The notes: generated by a model not told the origin, from the sequence alone. 64,000 nucleotides of DNA from Wenzhouxiangella sp. AB-CW3 (GCF_014725735.1 NZ_CP061368.1:1007225-1071224), one strand, 5' to 3'. Positions 1-10,062 are shown, numbered from the stretch's first letter. Program-made: numbers and translations.

Positions 1-752
1 ACGAAGAGTCCGGCCAGACCATTATTTCCGGCATGGGTGAGTTGCACCTCGATATTATCGTTGATCGCCTCAAGCGCGAATTCAAGGTCGAGGCCAACGT
101 CGGCAAGCCTCAGGTCGCCTACCGCGAGACCATTCGCCAGGCTGTTGAAGCCGAAGGCAAGTTTGTTCGGCAGTCGGGTGGTCGTGGTCAGTATGGGCAC
201 GTCAAGATCAAGCTCGAGCCGATGGATGAAGGTGGTGGATACGAGTTTGTCGACCAGATTGTTGGTGGTGTCGTACCCAAGGACTACATCAGTTCCGTGG
301 GTAAGGGTATCGAAGAGCAGATGCAGAACGGTGTGATTGCCGGCTTCCCGATGGTCGATGTTCGCGCCATCCTGTTCGATGGTTCGTACCACGAAGTCGA
401 CTCCAGCGAAATGGCCTTCAAGATTGCCGGTTCAATGGCATTCAAAGACGGTGCGCTGAAGGCAAAGCCGGTACTTCTCGAGCCGATCATGAAGGTCGAG
501 GTTGTGAGTCCGGAAGAATACATGGGCGATGTCATGGGTGACCTGAACCGTCGACGCGGGCTGGTTCAGGGCATGGAAGACGTGCCGGCCGGCAAGGTCA
601 TTCGTGCCAACGTGCCGCTGTCGGAAATGTTTGGTTATGCCACTGACCTGCGCTCCATGAGCCAGGGTCGTGCGACCTACGTGATGGAGTTCCTGCATTA
701 CTCGGAAGCTCCGAACAGTGTCGCTGAAGAAGTGATGAAAAAGAGCGCATAA
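1..752 (+). CDS. fusA: Elongation factor G, C-terminal part (5' end outside window)
   Basis: The window opens inside this gene; the frame starts at base 3 and about 249 residues remain. EF-G is the GTPase that drives translocation of tRNA and mRNA on the ribosome. The fragment begins with [18 protein letters not shown], typical of the end of domain III in EF-G, and covers domains IV and V, ending in a short basic tail (MKKSA). The GTPase domain lies upstream and cannot be judged. The gene stops 24 bp before tuf on the same strand, the usual str-operon order, so the two are very probably cotranscribed. Confidence 0.97.
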   Translation, partial: EESGQTIISGMGELHLDIIVDRLKREFKVEANVGKPQVAYRETIRQAVEAEGKFVRQSGGRGQYGHVKIKLEPMDEGGGYEFVDQIVGGVVPKDYISSVGKGIEEQMQNGVIAGFPMVDVRAILFDGSYHEVDSSEMAFKIAGSMAFKDGALKAKPVLLEPIMKVEVVSPEEYMGDVMGDLNRRRGLVQGMEDVPAGKVIRANVPLSEMFGYATDLRSMSQGRATYVMEFLHYSEAPNSVAEEVMKKSA

Positions 753-776
753 GGAACAGGAAAGAGGAAGGCAGCT

Positions 777-1967
777 ATGTCCAAGGCAAAGTTCGAACGC
801 ACGAAGCCGCACGTGAACGTGGGCACGATTGGTCACGTTGACCACGGCAAGACGACGCTGACCGCGGCGCTGACGAAGGTTTGCGCGGAAGCGCGTGGTG
901 GCGAGTTCCGTGCCTACGACCAGATTGACAATGCGCCGGAAGAGCGCGAGCGCGGTATTACGATTGCTTCGGCGCACGTGGAATACGAGTCGGACAACCG
1001 TCACTATGCGCACGTGGACTGCCCGGGTCACGCCGATTACGTGAAGAACATGATCACGGGTGCAGCGCAGATGGACGGCGCCATTCTGGTGGTGAGTGCT
1101 GCCGACGGCCCGATGCCGCAGACGCGCGAGCACATTCTGCTGGCTCGCCAGGTGGGCGTTCCGTGCATTCTGGTTTACCTGAACAAGGCCGACATGGTCG
1201 ACGACGAGGAGCTGCTGGAGCTGGTCGAGATGGAAGTCCGCGAGCTGCTGAGCGACTATGACTTCCCGGGTGACGATACCCCGATCGTGACCGGTTCTGC
1301 GCTCAAGGCGCTGGAAGGCGACGACAGCGACATTGGCGTGCCGTCGATTCTGAGGCTGGTCGAGGCGCTGGACGAGTACGTTCCGGAGCCAGAGCGTGAC
1401 CTGGACAAGGATTTCCTGATGCCGATCGAGGACGTGTTCTCGATTTCTGGTCGCGGCACGGTGGTAACCGGCCGTGTCGAGCGCGGCATCATCAATGTTG
1501 GCGACGAGATCGAGATTGTCGGCATCAAGGACACGACCAAGACGACCTGCACGGGTGTGGAGATGTTCCGCAAGCTGCTGGATCAGGGTCAGGCGGGTGA
1601 CAACGTGGGTGTGCTGCTGCGCGGCACCAAGCGTGACGAAGTCGAGCGTGGCCAGGTGCTGGCCAAGCCGGGTTCGATCACTCCGCACACCAAGTTCGAG
1701 GCGGAAGTCTACGTGCTTTCCAAGGACGAAGGTGGTCGTCACACGCCGTTTTTCAAGGGCTATCGCCCGCAGTTCTACTTCCGGACCACGGACGTGACCG
1801 GTTCGGTGGAGCTGCCTGAAGGCACGGAGATGGTGATGCCGGGCGACAATGTTCAGATGAAGGTTGAACTGATTGCCCCGATTGCCATGGAAGACGGTCT
1901 GCGCTTTGCTATTCGCGAAGGCGGCCGTACCGTTGGCGCCGGCGTGGTTGCGAAGATTATTGAATAA
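777..1967 (+). CDS. tuf: Elongation factor Tu
   Basis: EF-Tu delivers aminoacyl-tRNA to the ribosomal A site as a GTP complex. The 396-residue product has the normal length. GTPase motifs are intact: GHVDHGKT at about 19-26, DCPGH at 81-85 and NKAD at 136-139, followed by the two beta-barrel domains. The start is the ATG at 777, preceded by a GAGGAAGG ribosome-binding region. It follows fusA and precedes the S10 operon. A heptamer array begins right after the TAA stop. Many gammaproteobacteria carry a second tuf copy; none is in this window apart from a possible short trace before rpsJ. Confidence 0.98.
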   Translation: MSKAKFERTKPHVNVGTIGHVDHGKTTLTAALTKVCAEARGGEFRAYDQIDNAPEERERGITIASAHVEYESDNRHYAHVDCPGHADYVKNMITGAAQMDGAILVVSAADGPMPQTREHILLARQVGVPCILVYLNKADMVDDEELLELVEMEVRELLSDYDFPGDDTPIVTGSALKALEGDDSDIGVPSILRLVEALDEYVPEPERDLDKDFLMPIEDVFSISGRGTVVTGRVERGIINVGDEIEIVGIKDTTKTTCTGVEMFRKLLDQGQAGDNVGVLLRGTKRDEVERGQVLAKPGSITPHTKFEAEVYVLSKDEGGRHTPFFKGYRPQFYFRTTDVTGSVELPEGTEMVMPGDNVQMKVELIAPIAMEDGLRFAIREGGRTVGAGVVAKIIE

Positions 1968-2050
1968 AGGTTTCAGCGTTCAGGGTTCAGGTTTCAGGGT
2001 GCGGCTTTGCCGAGAATTCCTGAAACCTGAAACCTGAAACCTGAACCCTT
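1968..2050. repeat. Inverted pair of 7-bp tandem arrays (GGTTTCA type)
   Basis: Starting at the base after the tuf stop, four heptamers run GGTTTCA, GCGTTCA, GGGTTCA, GGTTTCA (1969-1996). After a spacer of about 20 bp, the reverse complements of three GGTTTCA and one GGGTTCA follow (about 2019-2048). The arms can pair into a long imperfect hairpin of roughly 30 bp. It is not followed by a T run on the + strand, so it is not an obvious intrinsic terminator for tuf, although it could shield the 3' end. It resembles the arrays around 26.4-26.8 kb, 45.2 kb and 57.15 kb. Confidence 0.85.
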
Positions 2051-2201
2051 AAAAAAACGGGAACATCGGCGGATGACGGCGGTCTGTTACTGGCTGCCGG
2101 TTCCGTGACCGGTTCTGTCGAACTCCCGGTTGGAGTTCGTGAACGGGGCGTCCGAAAGGGCGCTAATGATTTGGTTCTTTTATAACTGAAGGCGTACGGC
2201 A
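2051..2201 (+). promoter_or_regulatory. S10 operon leader region with two hairpins
   Basis: These 151 bp separate the inverted array from rpsJ. Two compact hairpins are visible: GAACTCC/GGAGTTC with a 5-nt loop (2120-2138) and GCGTCC/GGGCGC around a GAAA tetraloop (2148-2163). In E. coli the S10 leader folds into hairpins through which ribosomal protein L4 represses the operon. These could play that role, but sequence alone does not prove it. No convincing sigma70 promoter was identified. The GAAGG at 2189-2193 is the rpsJ ribosome-binding site. Confidence 0.45.
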
Positions 2202-2513
2202 ATGGCCGAACAGAAGATCCGTATTCGTTTGAAGGGGTTCGATCACCGTCTGATCGACCGGTCGACCCAGGAAATCGTTGACACTGCAAAGCGCACCGGT
2301 GCGCAGGTTCGGGGCCCTATCCCGCTGCCCACTCGCAAGGAGCGCTACACGGTGCTGATTTCTCCGCACGTCAACAAGGACGCGCGTGACCAGTACGAAA
2401 TCCGCACCCACAAGCGGTTGCTGGATATCGTGGATCCCAACGACAAGACTGTCGATGCCCTGATGAAGCTGGACCTGGCTGCGGGCGTTGATGTTCAGAT
2501 CAAGCTGTACTGA
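2202..2513 (+). CDS. rpsJ: Small ribosomal subunit protein S10 (NusE)
   Basis: S10 is a protein of the 30S head and, as NusE, a partner of NusB in transcription antitermination; nusB is also in this window at 30.7 kb. The 103-residue product is the standard length and reads [19 protein letters not shown], the family N-terminus. The start is ATG 2202 with GAAGG 8 nt upstream. It is the first gene of a continuous S10-spc-alpha series and is followed by rplC after 22 bp. Confidence 0.98.
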   Translation: MAEQKIRIRLKGFDHRLIDRSTQEIVDTAKRTGAQVRGPIPLPTRKERYTVLISPHVNKDARDQYEIRTHKRLLDIVDPNDKTVDALMKLDLAAGVDVQIKLY

Positions 2514-2535
2514 GCGGCGAAGCGAGTTGAGAACA

Positions 2536-3174
2536 ATGGCTATCGGATTGGTAGGACGCAAGCGAGGCATGACGCGAATCTTCACGGAAGAGGGTAACTC
2601 TGTGCCCGTGACAGTGATCGAAGTCAGCCCCAACCGGATCACGCAGATCCGTGAAAAGGATAAGGACGGCTACATGGCCATTCAGGTCACCTGTGGCAGC
2701 CGCCGTACGTCTTTGGTGAATCGGCCTAGTGCTGGCCACTTTTCCAAGGCCGGTGTCGAAGCCGGTGAAGGCCTGTGGGAATTCCGCCTCGACGACGAAG
2801 ATGGTGGCGACTTTGAAGTCGGCGGAGAACTGACGGTCGAGCGGTTCGAGGCCGGGCAGGTCGTTGACGTGACTGGCACCAGCAAGGGCAAGGGCTTTGC
2901 CGGTGTGGTCAAGCGTCACAATTTCCGCACCCAGGATGCTACCCACGGTAATTCGCTGGCGCACCGCGCGCCGGGCTCCATTGGCCAGTGTCAGACGCCG
3001 GGTCGTGTCTTCAAGGGCAAGAAAATGGCCGGTCACATGGGTGACGAGCGTGTCACTACCCTGAATCTTCAAGTTGTGCGTGTTGATGCCGAGCGCAATC
3101 TGCTGCTCGTGCGCGGCGCCGTGCCCGGAGCACGCGGCGGTCACGTACTTGTTCGTCCGTCGATCAAGGCCTAA
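2536..3174 (+). CDS. rplC: Large ribosomal subunit protein L3
   Basis: L3 is an early 50S assembly protein near the peptidyl transferase centre. The open frame extends upstream to 2488, but the family start [16 protein letters not shown] lies at ATG 2536, giving 212 residues. L3 is methylated on a glutamine by PrmB, whose gene is also present (42525-43391). The target segment (around the THGNS motif) is present near residue 150. Spacing of 11 bp to rplD. Confidence 0.97.
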   Translation: MAIGLVGRKRGMTRIFTEEGNSVPVTVIEVSPNRITQIREKDKDGYMAIQVTCGSRRTSLVNRPSAGHFSKAGVEAGEGLWEFRLDDEDGGDFEVGGELTVERFEAGQVVDVTGTSKGKGFAGVVKRHNFRTQDATHGNSLAHRAPGSIGQCQTPGRVFKGKKMAGHMGDERVTTLNLQVVRVDAERNLLLVRGAVPGARGGHVLVRPSIKA

Positions 3175-3185
3175 AGGAGTCAATC

Positions 3186-3788
3186 ATGGAACTGTCAGTT
3201 GCTGGCGGCAGCAAGATCAAGGTCTCCGACGACGTGTTCGGTCGTGATTTTTCCGAATCGCTGGTCCATCAGGTTGTCACGGCCTATCTGGCCGGCGGAC
3301 GTGCCGGGACCAAGGCGCAGAAAAACCGCTCTGCCGTTTCCGGCGGTGGCCGTAAGCCATGGCGTCAGAAGGGCACGGGTAACGCTCGGGCCGGAACCAT
3401 CCGTAGCCCGCTTTGGCGCAGTGGTGGTGTCACTTTTGCCGCACAGCCGCGTGATCACTCGCAGAAGGTTAATCGCAAGCAGTACCGCAGTGCGATCAAG
3501 TCCATTCTGTCCGAACTGGTACGCCAGGACCGGCTCGTTGTAGTCGACAGCATCGAGCTTGCCGAGCCGAAGACGCGTCTGGTCAAGGAAAAGCTCGCCG
3601 AGCTGGGCTTGGAGCGTGGTCTCGTAGTCGATGCCGACCTGGAGACCAACCTCTACCTGGGCAGCCGCAACCTGCCGCATGTTCAGGTGCTGACCACCGA
3701 AAGCATCAATCCGGTTGCCCTGGTCGGCGCCGAGAAGGTGGTCATGACCAAGGCTGCCGTCAACAAGATCGAGGAGTGGCTGGGATGA
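3186..3788 (+). CDS. rplD: Large ribosomal subunit protein L4
   Basis: L4 lines the polypeptide exit tunnel and, in E. coli, is the autogenous repressor of the S10 operon. The 200-residue product has the conserved glycine- and arginine-rich extended loop ([19 protein letters not shown], about residues 57-75). A ribosome-binding site AAAGGAG precedes the ATG. Its stop overlaps the rplW start (ATGA), suggesting translational coupling. Confidence 0.98.
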   Translation: MELSVAGGSKIKVSDDVFGRDFSESLVHQVVTAYLAGGRAGTKAQKNRSAVSGGGRKPWRQKGTGNARAGTIRSPLWRSGGVTFAAQPRDHSQKVNRKQYRSAIKSILSELVRQDRLVVVDSIELAEPKTRLVKEKLAELGLERGLVVDADLETNLYLGSRNLPHVQVLTTESINPVALVGAEKVVMTKAAVNKIEEWLG

Positions 3789-4084
3789 AAACCGAGCGCA
3801 TGTACCAAATCATCCGCCTGCCGCACGTGTCGGAGAAGACCGCACGGTTGCAGGCCGATTCGAATCAATATGTCTTCGAGGTTCGAACCGACGCCAACAA
3901 GACCGATATCAAGCGCGCAGTCGAAGGGCTGTTTGATGTCGACGTCGAGCAGGTTCAGGTCGTCAACGTGAAAGGGAAGCAGAAGAGCTTCCGGTTCGTG
4001 CCGGGACGGCAAAAAGGCTGGAAGAAAGCCTATGTTCGGATCAAGGCCGGACAGACCATCGAAGAAGTACAGGCAGACACGTAA
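3785..4084 (+). CDS. rplW: Large ribosomal subunit protein L23
   Basis: L23 sits at the tunnel exit and docks trigger factor and SRP. The product is 99 residues ([19 protein letters not shown]...). I chose ATG 3785, which overlaps the rplD stop by 4 bp; an in-frame GTG nine bases upstream would add three residues and is less likely. Confidence 0.97.
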   Translation: MKTERMYQIIRLPHVSEKTARLQADSNQYVFEVRTDANKTDIKRAVEGLFDVDVEQVQVVNVKGKQKSFRFVPGRQKGWKKAYVRIKAGQTIEEVQADT

Positions 4085-4104
4085 AGGGCCGGGAAGCAGA
4101 TATC

Positions 4105-4932
4105 ATGGCTATCGTCAAGGCAAAACCAACTTCGCCGGGCCGTCGCGGTCGTGTGGAGATCAAGCACGACCACCTCTGGAAGGGTGGTCCCCACGCACCG
4201 CTGCTCGATTCCAAGAGCAGGACCGGCGGTCGAAACAACCGGGGTCGGATCACCACCCGGCATCGCGGTGGTGGTCACAAGCAGCACTACCGGATTGTCG
4301 ACTTCAAGCGCGACAAGGACGGCGTGCGCGGCGTGGTCGAGCGGATCGAATACGATCCGAATCGCAGCGCTCACCTGGCACTGGTCAAGTACATGGATGG
4401 AGAGCGTCGTTACATTCTGGCGCCGCGTCATGTCCGGGCCGGCGACGAGATCCTCAGCGGGTCCGAAGCGCCGATCAAGCCGGGCAATGCCATGCCGTTG
4501 CGTTCGATTCCGGTGGGTACGCAGATTCACAACGTTGAGCTGAAGCCGGGCAAGGGCGGTCAGCTGGCGCGTAGCGCTGGCTCCACCGTTCAGCTGGTCG
4601 CCCGGGAAGGTCAGTACGCGACCGTGATTCTGCGCTCGGGCGAGATGCGCAAGATTCATTCGCGTTGCCGCGCCACTATCGGCCAGGTTGCCAATGTCGA
4701 GCACAATCTCGAGAAGCTCGGCAAGGCCGGCCGCAAGCGCTGGAAGGGCATCCGTCCGACGGTTCGCGGTGTGGCCATGAACCCGGTTGATCACCCGCAT
4801 GGTGGTGGTGAAGGGCGGACCTCCGGTGGTCGCCACCCGGTCACCCCCTGGGGTCAGTCGACCAAGGGCAAGCGCACCCGTACCAACAAGCGCACGACCA
4901 AGTACATCACCCGTTCGCGCAAGCGCAAGTAA
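4105..4932 (+). CDS. rplB: Large ribosomal subunit protein L2
   Basis: L2 is a core 23S rRNA-binding protein needed for subunit association and peptidyl transfer. The product is 275 residues, the usual length. The C-terminal histidine-containing motif ([13 protein letters not shown], about residues 226-238) associated with peptidyl-transferase function is intact, followed by the basic tail. Preceded by rplW (20 bp gap) and followed by rpsS (14 bp gap). Confidence 0.98.
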   Translation: MAIVKAKPTSPGRRGRVEIKHDHLWKGGPHAPLLDSKSRTGGRNNRGRITTRHRGGGHKQHYRIVDFKRDKDGVRGVVERIEYDPNRSAHLALVKYMDGERRYILAPRHVRAGDEILSGSEAPIKPGNAMPLRSIPVGTQIHNVELKPGKGGQLARSAGSTVQLVAREGQYATVILRSGEMRKIHSRCRATIGQVANVEHNLEKLGKAGRKRWKGIRPTVRGVAMNPVDHPHGGGEGRTSGGRHPVTPWGQSTKGKRTRTNKRTTKYITRSRKRK

Positions 4933-4946
4933 CGCAGGAAACCGCT

Positions 4947-5219
4947 ATGCCACGTTCGATCAAGAAAGGGCCGTTTATCGACCATCACCTTCAGGCGAAG
5001 GTCGAGGCGGCTGTCGAAGCCAACAGCCGGCGTCCGATCAAGACCTGGTCACGCCGTTCCATGATCATGCCGGAAATGGTCGGTCTGACCATTGCTGTGC
5101 ACAACGGTCGGCAGCATGTGCCGATCCTGATTAACGAAAACATGGTGGGTCACAAGCTCGGCGAGTTCGCGCCGACTCGGACCTACAAGGGTCACGCTGC
5201 TGACCGCAAGACCAAGTAG
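4947..5219 (+). CDS. rpsS: Small ribosomal subunit protein S19
   Basis: S19 is a 30S head protein that contacts the A-site tRNA region with S13. The 90-residue product begins [15 protein letters not shown], diagnostic of S19, and contains the RRSMIMPEM segment. A GCAGGAAA ribosome-binding region precedes the ATG. It lies between rplB and rplV as expected. Confidence 0.98.
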   Translation: MPRSIKKGPFIDHHLQAKVEAAVEANSRRPIKTWSRRSMIMPEMVGLTIAVHNGRQHVPILINENMVGHKLGEFAPTRTYKGHAADRKTK

Positions 5220-5233
5220 AAGGGTTACAGGTG

Positions 5234-5566
5234 ATGGAAGCTACAGCAAAGCTCAAGGGCGCCCGCATTTCGGCGCAGAAGGCACGGCTGGTCGCTGACC
5301 AGATTCGTGGCCTGCCGGTCGAGCGTGCCGAGGAAGTGCTTTCCTTCAGCAACAAGAAGGGTGCACATATCGTTCGCAAGGTGCTGATGTCGGCGATTGC
5401 CAATGCCGAACACAACAGCGGCGCCGATGTGGACGAACTCAAGGTGCGCACCGTCTTCGTAGACGAAGGACCCACCTTCAAGCGCGGTCGTCCGCGAGCA
5501 AAGGGTCGGTTCACTCGTATTCTCAAGCGCACCAGTCACATCACCATCGTCGTGGCAGAGGACTAG
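5234..5566 (+). CDS. rplV: Large ribosomal subunit protein L22
   Basis: L22 lines the exit tunnel; its beta-hairpin loop is a macrolide-resistance site in other bacteria. I start the gene at ATG 5234 ([13 protein letters not shown], 110 residues, matching E. coli length) rather than the GTG one codon upstream. The conserved loop sequence [17 protein letters not shown] is present near residues 85-101. Confidence 0.97.
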   Translation: MEATAKLKGARISAQKARLVADQIRGLPVERAEEVLSFSNKKGAHIVRKVLMSAIANAEHNSGADVDELKVRTVFVDEGPTFKRGRPRAKGRFTRILKRTSHITIVVAED

Positions 5567-5574
5567 GAAAGACA

Positions 5575-6264
5575 ATGGGTCACAAGGTACATCCAACCGG
5601 AATTCGTCTCGGCATCGCCAAGGACTGGGGTGCGAAGTGGTACGCGGAAGGCGGTCAGTTCGCCGACCAGCTCAATACCGACCTGGCTGCGCGCGAGTAT
5701 TTGCACAAGACGCTGTCGCATGCGGCGGTCAGTCGCATTGACATTGAGCGGCCGGCCAAGTCTGCCGAAATCACGGTGCATACGGCTCGCCCGGGTATCG
5801 TCATCGGCAAGAAAGGTGAAGACATCGAAAGGCTTCGCGCCAAGGTCAGCAAGATCATGGGTGTGCCGACCCATATCCGGGTCAACGAGATTCGCAAGCC
5901 GGAACTTGACGCCAAGCTGGTTGCCGATTCCATCGCACAGCAGCTCGAGCGCCGCGTGATGTTCCGTCGCGCGATGAAGCGCGCGGTGGGTAACGCCATG
6001 CGTCTCGGCGCCCAGGGCATCAAGGTGCAGGTAGGTGGTCGTCTCAATGGTGCCGATATTGCGCGGACAGAATGGTACCGCGAGGGCCGTGTGCCGCTGC
6101 ACACCCTGCGGGCCGACATTGATTACGGTGTCGCCGAAGCTGCAACGACCTATGGCGTGATCGGTATCAAGGTGTGGGTGTACAAGGGCGAAGTATTCGA
6201 CCTCTATGCCGAAAAGAGTGCAGAGAATGCGTCGGCCAAGGGCGGCGCACGCAAGGAGAAATAA
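5575..6264 (+). CDS. rpsC: Small ribosomal subunit protein S3
   Basis: S3 forms part of the mRNA entry channel and contributes to mRNA unwinding. The 229-residue product starts [14 protein letters not shown] and carries a KH type 2 domain with the [11 protein letters not shown] loop (about residues 78-88). An AGGAAAG site precedes the ATG. Three bases separate it from rplP. Confidence 0.98.
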   Translation: MGHKVHPTGIRLGIAKDWGAKWYAEGGQFADQLNTDLAAREYLHKTLSHAAVSRIDIERPAKSAEITVHTARPGIVIGKKGEDIERLRAKVSKIMGVPTHIRVNEIRKPELDAKLVADSIAQQLERRVMFRRAMKRAVGNAMRLGAQGIKVQVGGRLNGADIARTEWYREGRVPLHTLRADIDYGVAEAATTYGVIGIKVWVYKGEVFDLYAEKSAENASAKGGARKEK

Positions 6265-6267
6265 GTC

Positions 6268-6678
6268 ATGCTGCAGCCGAAGCGTACCAAGTTCAGAAAG
6301 CAGCAGAAAGGCCGCAACCGCGGGCTGGCCCATGTTGGTAACAAGGTCAGTTTCGGAGAGTTTGGCCTGCAGGCCACCACGCGTGGCTTTCTGACTGCCC
6401 GTCAGATCGAGTCCGCCCGCCGGGCCATTACGCGTCACGTCAAGCGTGGCGGCAAGTTGTGGATTCGTGTGTTTCCCGACAAGCCGATCACCAAGAAGCC
6501 CGTCGAAGTCCGCATGGGCAAGGGCAAGGGTAATGTGGAGTACTGGGTTGCCCCGGTGCAGCCAGGCCGGGTGATTTACGAAATTCAGGGCGTGAGCGAG
6601 GATGTGGCCCGCGAGGCGTTCCGTCGTGCATCGGCCAAGTTGAGCGTCAAGACGGCATTTGTATCGAGGACGATGTGA
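6268..6678 (+). CDS. rplP: Large ribosomal subunit protein L16
   Basis: L16 binds near the A site and 5S rRNA region. The product is 136 residues, begins [17 protein letters not shown] and contains the RRAITR segment and the PITKKP motif. Its TGA stop shares its last base with the rpmC start (TGATG), indicating coupled translation. Confidence 0.98.
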   Translation: MLQPKRTKFRKQQKGRNRGLAHVGNKVSFGEFGLQATTRGFLTARQIESARRAITRHVKRGGKLWIRVFPDKPITKKPVEVRMGKGKGNVEYWVAPVQPGRVIYEIQGVSEDVAREAFRRASAKLSVKTAFVSRTM

Positions 6679-6875
6679 TGAAAGCGAGCGAATTGCAAGC
6701 CAAGAACCCCAGTGAGCTTGATGAGATGCTCCTGGATCTGCGCAAGGAGCAGTTCACGCTGCGCATGCAGCACGGCACCGGCCAGCTCGGCTCGCCGCAT
6801 GAATTGCGCCGTGTGCGCAAGGACATTGCACGGGTCAAGACCGTGCTTAACCAGAAGCAGGAAGACAAGGCATGA
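6678..6875 (+). CDS. rpmC: Large ribosomal subunit protein L29
   Basis: L29 sits beside L23 at the tunnel exit. The start is ATG 6678, overlapping the rplP stop, giving [10 protein letters not shown] and 65 residues; a GTG one codon earlier is also open but would lie inside the rplP end. The two-helix pattern and the [10 protein letters not shown] segment fit the family. It overlaps rpsQ by 4 bp. Confidence 0.96.
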   Translation: MKASELQAKNPSELDEMLLDLRKEQFTLRMQHGTGQLGSPHELRRVRKDIARVKTVLNQKQEDKA

Positions 6876-7132
6876 GCAGCGAAGACCGCAAGCAGCGCAG
6901 CATTACCGGCCGCGTGGTGAGCAACAAGATGGACAAGACCGTGACGGTCCGTCTGGAGCGCCTGGTCAAGCATCCGCTCTACGGCAAGTACATTCGCCGT
7001 TCGAGCAAGGTTCATGCGCACGATCCGGAAAACACCTGCAACGAAGGTGACACCGTGCGTATCGAGCAGACCCGGCCTGTTTCCAAGACGAAGGCCTGGC
7101 AGGTCATTGAAGTGGTCGAGCGGGCCCAGTAA
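6872..7132 (+). CDS. rpsQ: Small ribosomal subunit protein S17
   Basis: S17 is a primary 16S rRNA-binding OB-fold protein. The 86-residue product contains the family block [14 protein letters not shown] near the N-terminus. ATGA overlap with rpmC places it in the same translational unit. Confidence 0.97.
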   Translation: MSSEDRKQRSITGRVVSNKMDKTVTVRLERLVKHPLYGKYIRRSSKVHAHDPENTCNEGDTVRIEQTRPVSKTKAWQVIEVVERAQ

Positions 7133-7146
7133 GCGGAGCGACAGAA

Positions 7147-7515
7147 ATGATTCAGATGCAGTCCAGGCTGTCGGCAGCCGACAACAGCGGAGCACGCGAG
7201 CTGATGTGCATCAAGGTGCTTGGCGGGTCCAAGCGCCGGTATGCCAACATCGGTGATGTCATCAAGGTGACCGTCAAGGAAGCCATCCCGCGTGGCAAGG
7301 TCAAGAAAGGCGAGGTCTACAACGCCGTCGTGGTGCGCACCCGCAAGGGTGTCCGTCGCCGGGACGGATCGTTGATCCGCTTCGACGGCAATGCCGCGGT
7401 GCTCCTGAACAACAAGCTGGAACCCATTGGCACGCGAATCTTCGGGCCGGTGACTCGTGAACTGCGAACCGGACAGTTCATGAAGATCGTTTCCCTGGCT
7501 CCGGAAGTGCTGTAA
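7147..7515 (+). CDS. rplN: Large ribosomal subunit protein L14
   Basis: L14 contacts 16S rRNA in an inter-subunit bridge. The product is 122 residues, the standard length, beginning [19 protein letters not shown]. In E. coli this gene opens the spc operon; here only 14 bp separate it from rpsQ and no promoter is obvious, so transcription probably continues from upstream. Confidence 0.98.
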   Translation: MIQMQSRLSAADNSGARELMCIKVLGGSKRRYANIGDVIKVTVKEAIPRGKVKKGEVYNAVVVRTRKGVRRRDGSLIRFDGNAAVLLNNKLEPIGTRIFGPVTRELRTGQFMKIVSLAPEVL

Positions 7516-7527
7516 GGAGAGTTCATC

Positions 7528-7845
7528 ATGGAACGTATTCGCAAGGGCGACGAAGTGATCGTGATTGCCGGCCGCTCGAAGGGCCAGCGCGGTCATGTGC
7601 TCAAGGTGCTGAAGGACCGACGTTTTCTGGTCGAAAACGTCAACATGGTCAAGCGCCACCAAAAGCCCGACCCGCAGGCACAGAAGCCTGGCGGAATCAT
7701 CGAGCGCGAGGCGCCGATTCATGCGTCCAACGTGATGCTGTTCAACCCGGCAACGGGCAAGGGCGATCGCGTGGGATTCAAGTTTCTCGAAGACGGCCGC
7801 AAGGTTCGGTTCTACCGTTCCACCGGCGAAGTCGTGGATATCTGA
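7528..7845 (+). CDS. rplX: Large ribosomal subunit protein L24
   Basis: L24 initiates 50S assembly. The 105-residue product carries the N-terminal KOW motif ([18 protein letters not shown], about residues 4-21). A TAAGGAGAG ribosome-binding site precedes the ATG. In E. coli the L14-L24 start region is where S8 binds spc mRNA; that structure was not tested here. Confidence 0.98.
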   Translation: MERIRKGDEVIVIAGRSKGQRGHVLKVLKDRRFLVENVNMVKRHQKPDPQAQKPGGIIEREAPIHASNVMLFNPATGKGDRVGFKFLEDGRKVRFYRSTGEVVDI

Positions 7846-7856
7846 GGCAATAGGAA

Positions 7857-8399
7857 ATGGCTAGGTTGCAGGAATACTATCGCGACACCGTTGTCGGTCA
7901 GCTGGTCGAGAAGTTCGGCTACGACAACGTCATGCAAGTGCCGCGGCTGGAGAAGGTCACGGTCAATATGGGCGTGGGCGAGGCAGTCGGTGACAAGAAG
8001 GTCATCGAAAAGGCCGTGGGCGACATGACGTCGATCACCGGTCAGCGACCCATCATCACGACCGCTCGCAAGTCGGTGGCCAGCTTCAAGATTCGCGACG
8101 GCTACCCGATCGGTTGCAAAGTCACGTTGCGCCGTACTCGCATGTATGAATTCATCGATCGGCTGGTCAACGTGTCGCTGCCGCGCGTGCGCGACTTTCG
8201 TGGGATTCCGCGGAAGGCATTTGACGGTCGCGGGAACTACAACCTGGGTGTTCGGGAGCAGATCATCTTCCCCGAGATCAACTATGACCAGGTCGATGCG
8301 ATTCGCGGCATGGATATCGCGATTACCACGACGGCCCCGACCGACGAGGAGGGCCTGGCCCTGCTCGAAGCGTTCGGCTTTCCGTTCCGGGCCAAGTAA
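7857..8399 (+). CDS. rplE: Large ribosomal subunit protein L5
   Basis: L5 binds 5S rRNA in the central protuberance. The 180-residue product contains the family motifs [18 protein letters not shown] and [18 protein letters not shown]. An AATAGGA site lies upstream. It is followed by rpsN after 14 bp. Confidence 0.98.
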   Translation: MARLQEYYRDTVVGQLVEKFGYDNVMQVPRLEKVTVNMGVGEAVGDKKVIEKAVGDMTSITGQRPIITTARKSVASFKIRDGYPIGCKVTLRRTRMYEFIDRLVNVSLPRVRDFRGIPRKAFDGRGNYNLGVREQIIFPEINYDQVDAIRGMDIAITTTAPTDEEGLALLEAFGFPFRAK

Positions 8400-8413
8400 G
8401 GAGAGATAGATTT

Positions 8414-8719
8414 ATGGCTAAGGTTTCAATGGTCGAGCGCGACAAGAAGCGGACCAAGCTGGTGGCCCGCTATGCCGAAAAGCGCGCCGAACTCAAGCGC
8501 ATTATTGCCGACCCCGAAGCAGACTTCGAGGAAAAGCAGGATGCAATGCATCGACTCAACAAGTTGCCGCGTGATTCCGCCGCGGTCCGTCAGCGCAACC
8601 GGTGCCGTCAGTCGGGTCGGCCGCGTGGTTACTATCGCAAGTTCGGTCTTGCTCGCAACAAGCTGCGTGAAGCAGCCATGCGGGGCGATATTCCGGGCCT
8701 GCGCAAGGCGAGCTGGTAA
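8414..8719 (+). CDS. rpsN: Small ribosomal subunit protein S14
   Basis: S14 is a late 30S head protein. The 101-residue product is the long, zinc-independent form: the C-terminal half ([19 protein letters not shown]) has one cysteine and lacks the CxxC pairs of the zinc-binding type. The ribosome-binding site is TAAGGAGA. Confidence 0.97.
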   Translation: MAKVSMVERDKKRTKLVARYAEKRAELKRIIADPEADFEEKQDAMHRLNKLPRDSAAVRQRNRCRQSGRPRGYYRKFGLARNKLREAAMRGDIPGLRKASW

Positions 8720-8731
8720 GGAGATAGAGCA

Positions 8732-9127
8732 ATGAGCATGAGTGATCCCATTGCCGATATGCTGGCCCGCATCAAGAATGCCCAGGGCGTGGCCAAGCGT
8801 GCCGTGAGCATGCCGGCATCGAAGTTGAAAGTGGCTATTGCCGGCGTTCTCAAGGATGAAGGCTATATTCGTGATTTCCAGGTCGAGGACGAAGGTGCCA
8901 AGCGCACGCTGATCATCGAACTGAAATACGTTGAAGGCCGTGGTGTCATCGACCGGCTGGAGCGTTTCAGTCGACCGAGTCGCCGTCGCTACTTTGGCAA
9001 GAACGAGCTGCCGCGGGTACTCAATGGCCTGGGCGTGGCCATCGTCAGCACCTCGCACGGCGTCATGACCGATTCCCAGGCGCGTGCCAAGGGTCATGGC
9101 GGCGAAGTGCTCTGCCTGGTGGCCTGA
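8732..9127 (+). CDS. rpsH: Small ribosomal subunit protein S8
   Basis: S8 is a primary 16S rRNA binder and in E. coli represses the spc operon. The product is 131 residues, beginning [18 protein letters not shown] as in E. coli. The C-terminal [14 protein letters not shown] motif is intact. The ribosome-binding site is TAAGGAGA. Confidence 0.98.
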   Translation: MSMSDPIADMLARIKNAQGVAKRAVSMPASKLKVAIAGVLKDEGYIRDFQVEDEGAKRTLIIELKYVEGRGVIDRLERFSRPSRRRYFGKNELPRVLNGLGVAIVSTSHGVMTDSQARAKGHGGEVLCLVA

Positions 9128-9147
9128 CCCTTTCGGAGAGTTGAGCA

Positions 9148-9675
9148 ATGTCTAGAATCGCAAACAGCCCGATCGAACTGCCCAAGGGCGTCGAGTTCAC
9201 GGAAAGCAATGGAGCCATCCGGGTCAAGGGATCCGGAGGCACTCTGGAGATGGACTTGCACCCGGCAGTGGAAGTGTCTCTCGAGGAAGGCGTGGTCAGC
9301 GTTCGTCCCCTCAAGGACAGCGACATGGCCATGGCTGGCACCATGCGTGCACTGATTGCCAACATGGTGCATGGCGTAACCGATGGCTTTGAGCGCAAGC
9401 TCAACCTTGTGGGCGTGGGCTATCGTGCTCAGGTGCAGGGAAAGAAGCTCAACCTGCAGCTGGGTTTCAGCCACCCGGTTGATTTTGAGATTCCGGATGG
9501 CGTGACGGTGGAAACGCCGAGCCAGACCGAGGTGGTAGTCAAAGGCTGCAGCAAGCAACTGGTTGGCCAGGTTGCCGCCGAGATCCGGGCATTTCGTCCG
9601 CCTGAGCCGTACAAGGGCAAGGGTGTTCGCTACGCCGATGAGCGCGTGGTGATGAAGGAAGCCAAGAAGGCTTAA
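9148..9675 (+). CDS. rplF: Large ribosomal subunit protein L6
   Basis: L6 lies near the factor-binding site of the 50S subunit. The 175-residue product has two repeated domains and the C-terminal family motif [15 protein letters not shown] near residues 151-165. An initial [12 protein letters not shown] fits the family. A 12 bp gap separates it from rplR. Confidence 0.98.
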   Translation: MSRIANSPIELPKGVEFTESNGAIRVKGSGGTLEMDLHPAVEVSLEEGVVSVRPLKDSDMAMAGTMRALIANMVHGVTDGFERKLNLVGVGYRAQVQGKKLNLQLGFSHPVDFEIPDGVTVETPSQTEVVVKGCSKQLVGQVAAEIRAFRPPEPYKGKGVRYADERVVMKEAKKA

Positions 9676-9687
9676 GAGGACAGACTG

Positions 9688-10044
9688 ATGAAGGACAAGA
9701 ACATTTCCAGATTGCGCCGGGCACGCCGGACGCGAGCACAGATTCATCGTTCAGGCCAGCCGCGTCTGACCGTGCATCGCTCCGGGCGCCACATTTACGC
9801 ACAGGTCATCGCGGCCGGCGGCGGTCACACCGTTGCCGCTGCCTCGACCCTGCAGAAAGACCTGGCCAAGGATCTGAAGAGCACCTGTAGTGTTGAGGCT
9901 GCTCAGGCGGTTGGCAAGAAGGTGGCCGAGCGCAGTATTGAAGCCGGCGTCGATGGCGTCGCATTTGATCGTTCGGGTTACAAGTATCACGGTCGCATCA
10001 AGGCCCTGGCCGATGCCGCACGTGAAGCCGGACTGAAGTTTTAA
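9688..10044 (+). CDS. rplR: Large ribosomal subunit protein L18
   Basis: L18 brings 5S rRNA into the 50S subunit with L5. The 118-residue product has the basic N-terminus ([12 protein letters not shown]) and ends with the conserved [20 protein letters not shown] block. The ribosome-binding region is AAGAGGA. Confidence 0.98.
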   Translation: MKDKNISRLRRARRTRAQIHRSGQPRLTVHRSGRHIYAQVIAAGGGHTVAAASTLQKDLAKDLKSTCSVEAAQAVGKKVAERSIEAGVDGVAFDRSGYKYHGRIKALADAAREAGLKF

Positions 10045-10062
10045 ACCGAGACGGAATTGAAC

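Noticed and set aside
432-1742. Large - strand frame opposite fusA and tuf
   Set aside because: An antisense shadow of highly biased GC-rich codons; the + strand genes are certain.
2181-2186. TATAAC as a promoter -10 for rpsJ
   Set aside because: It is only 16 bp before the ATG and would remove the ribosome-binding site from the transcript context; no -35.
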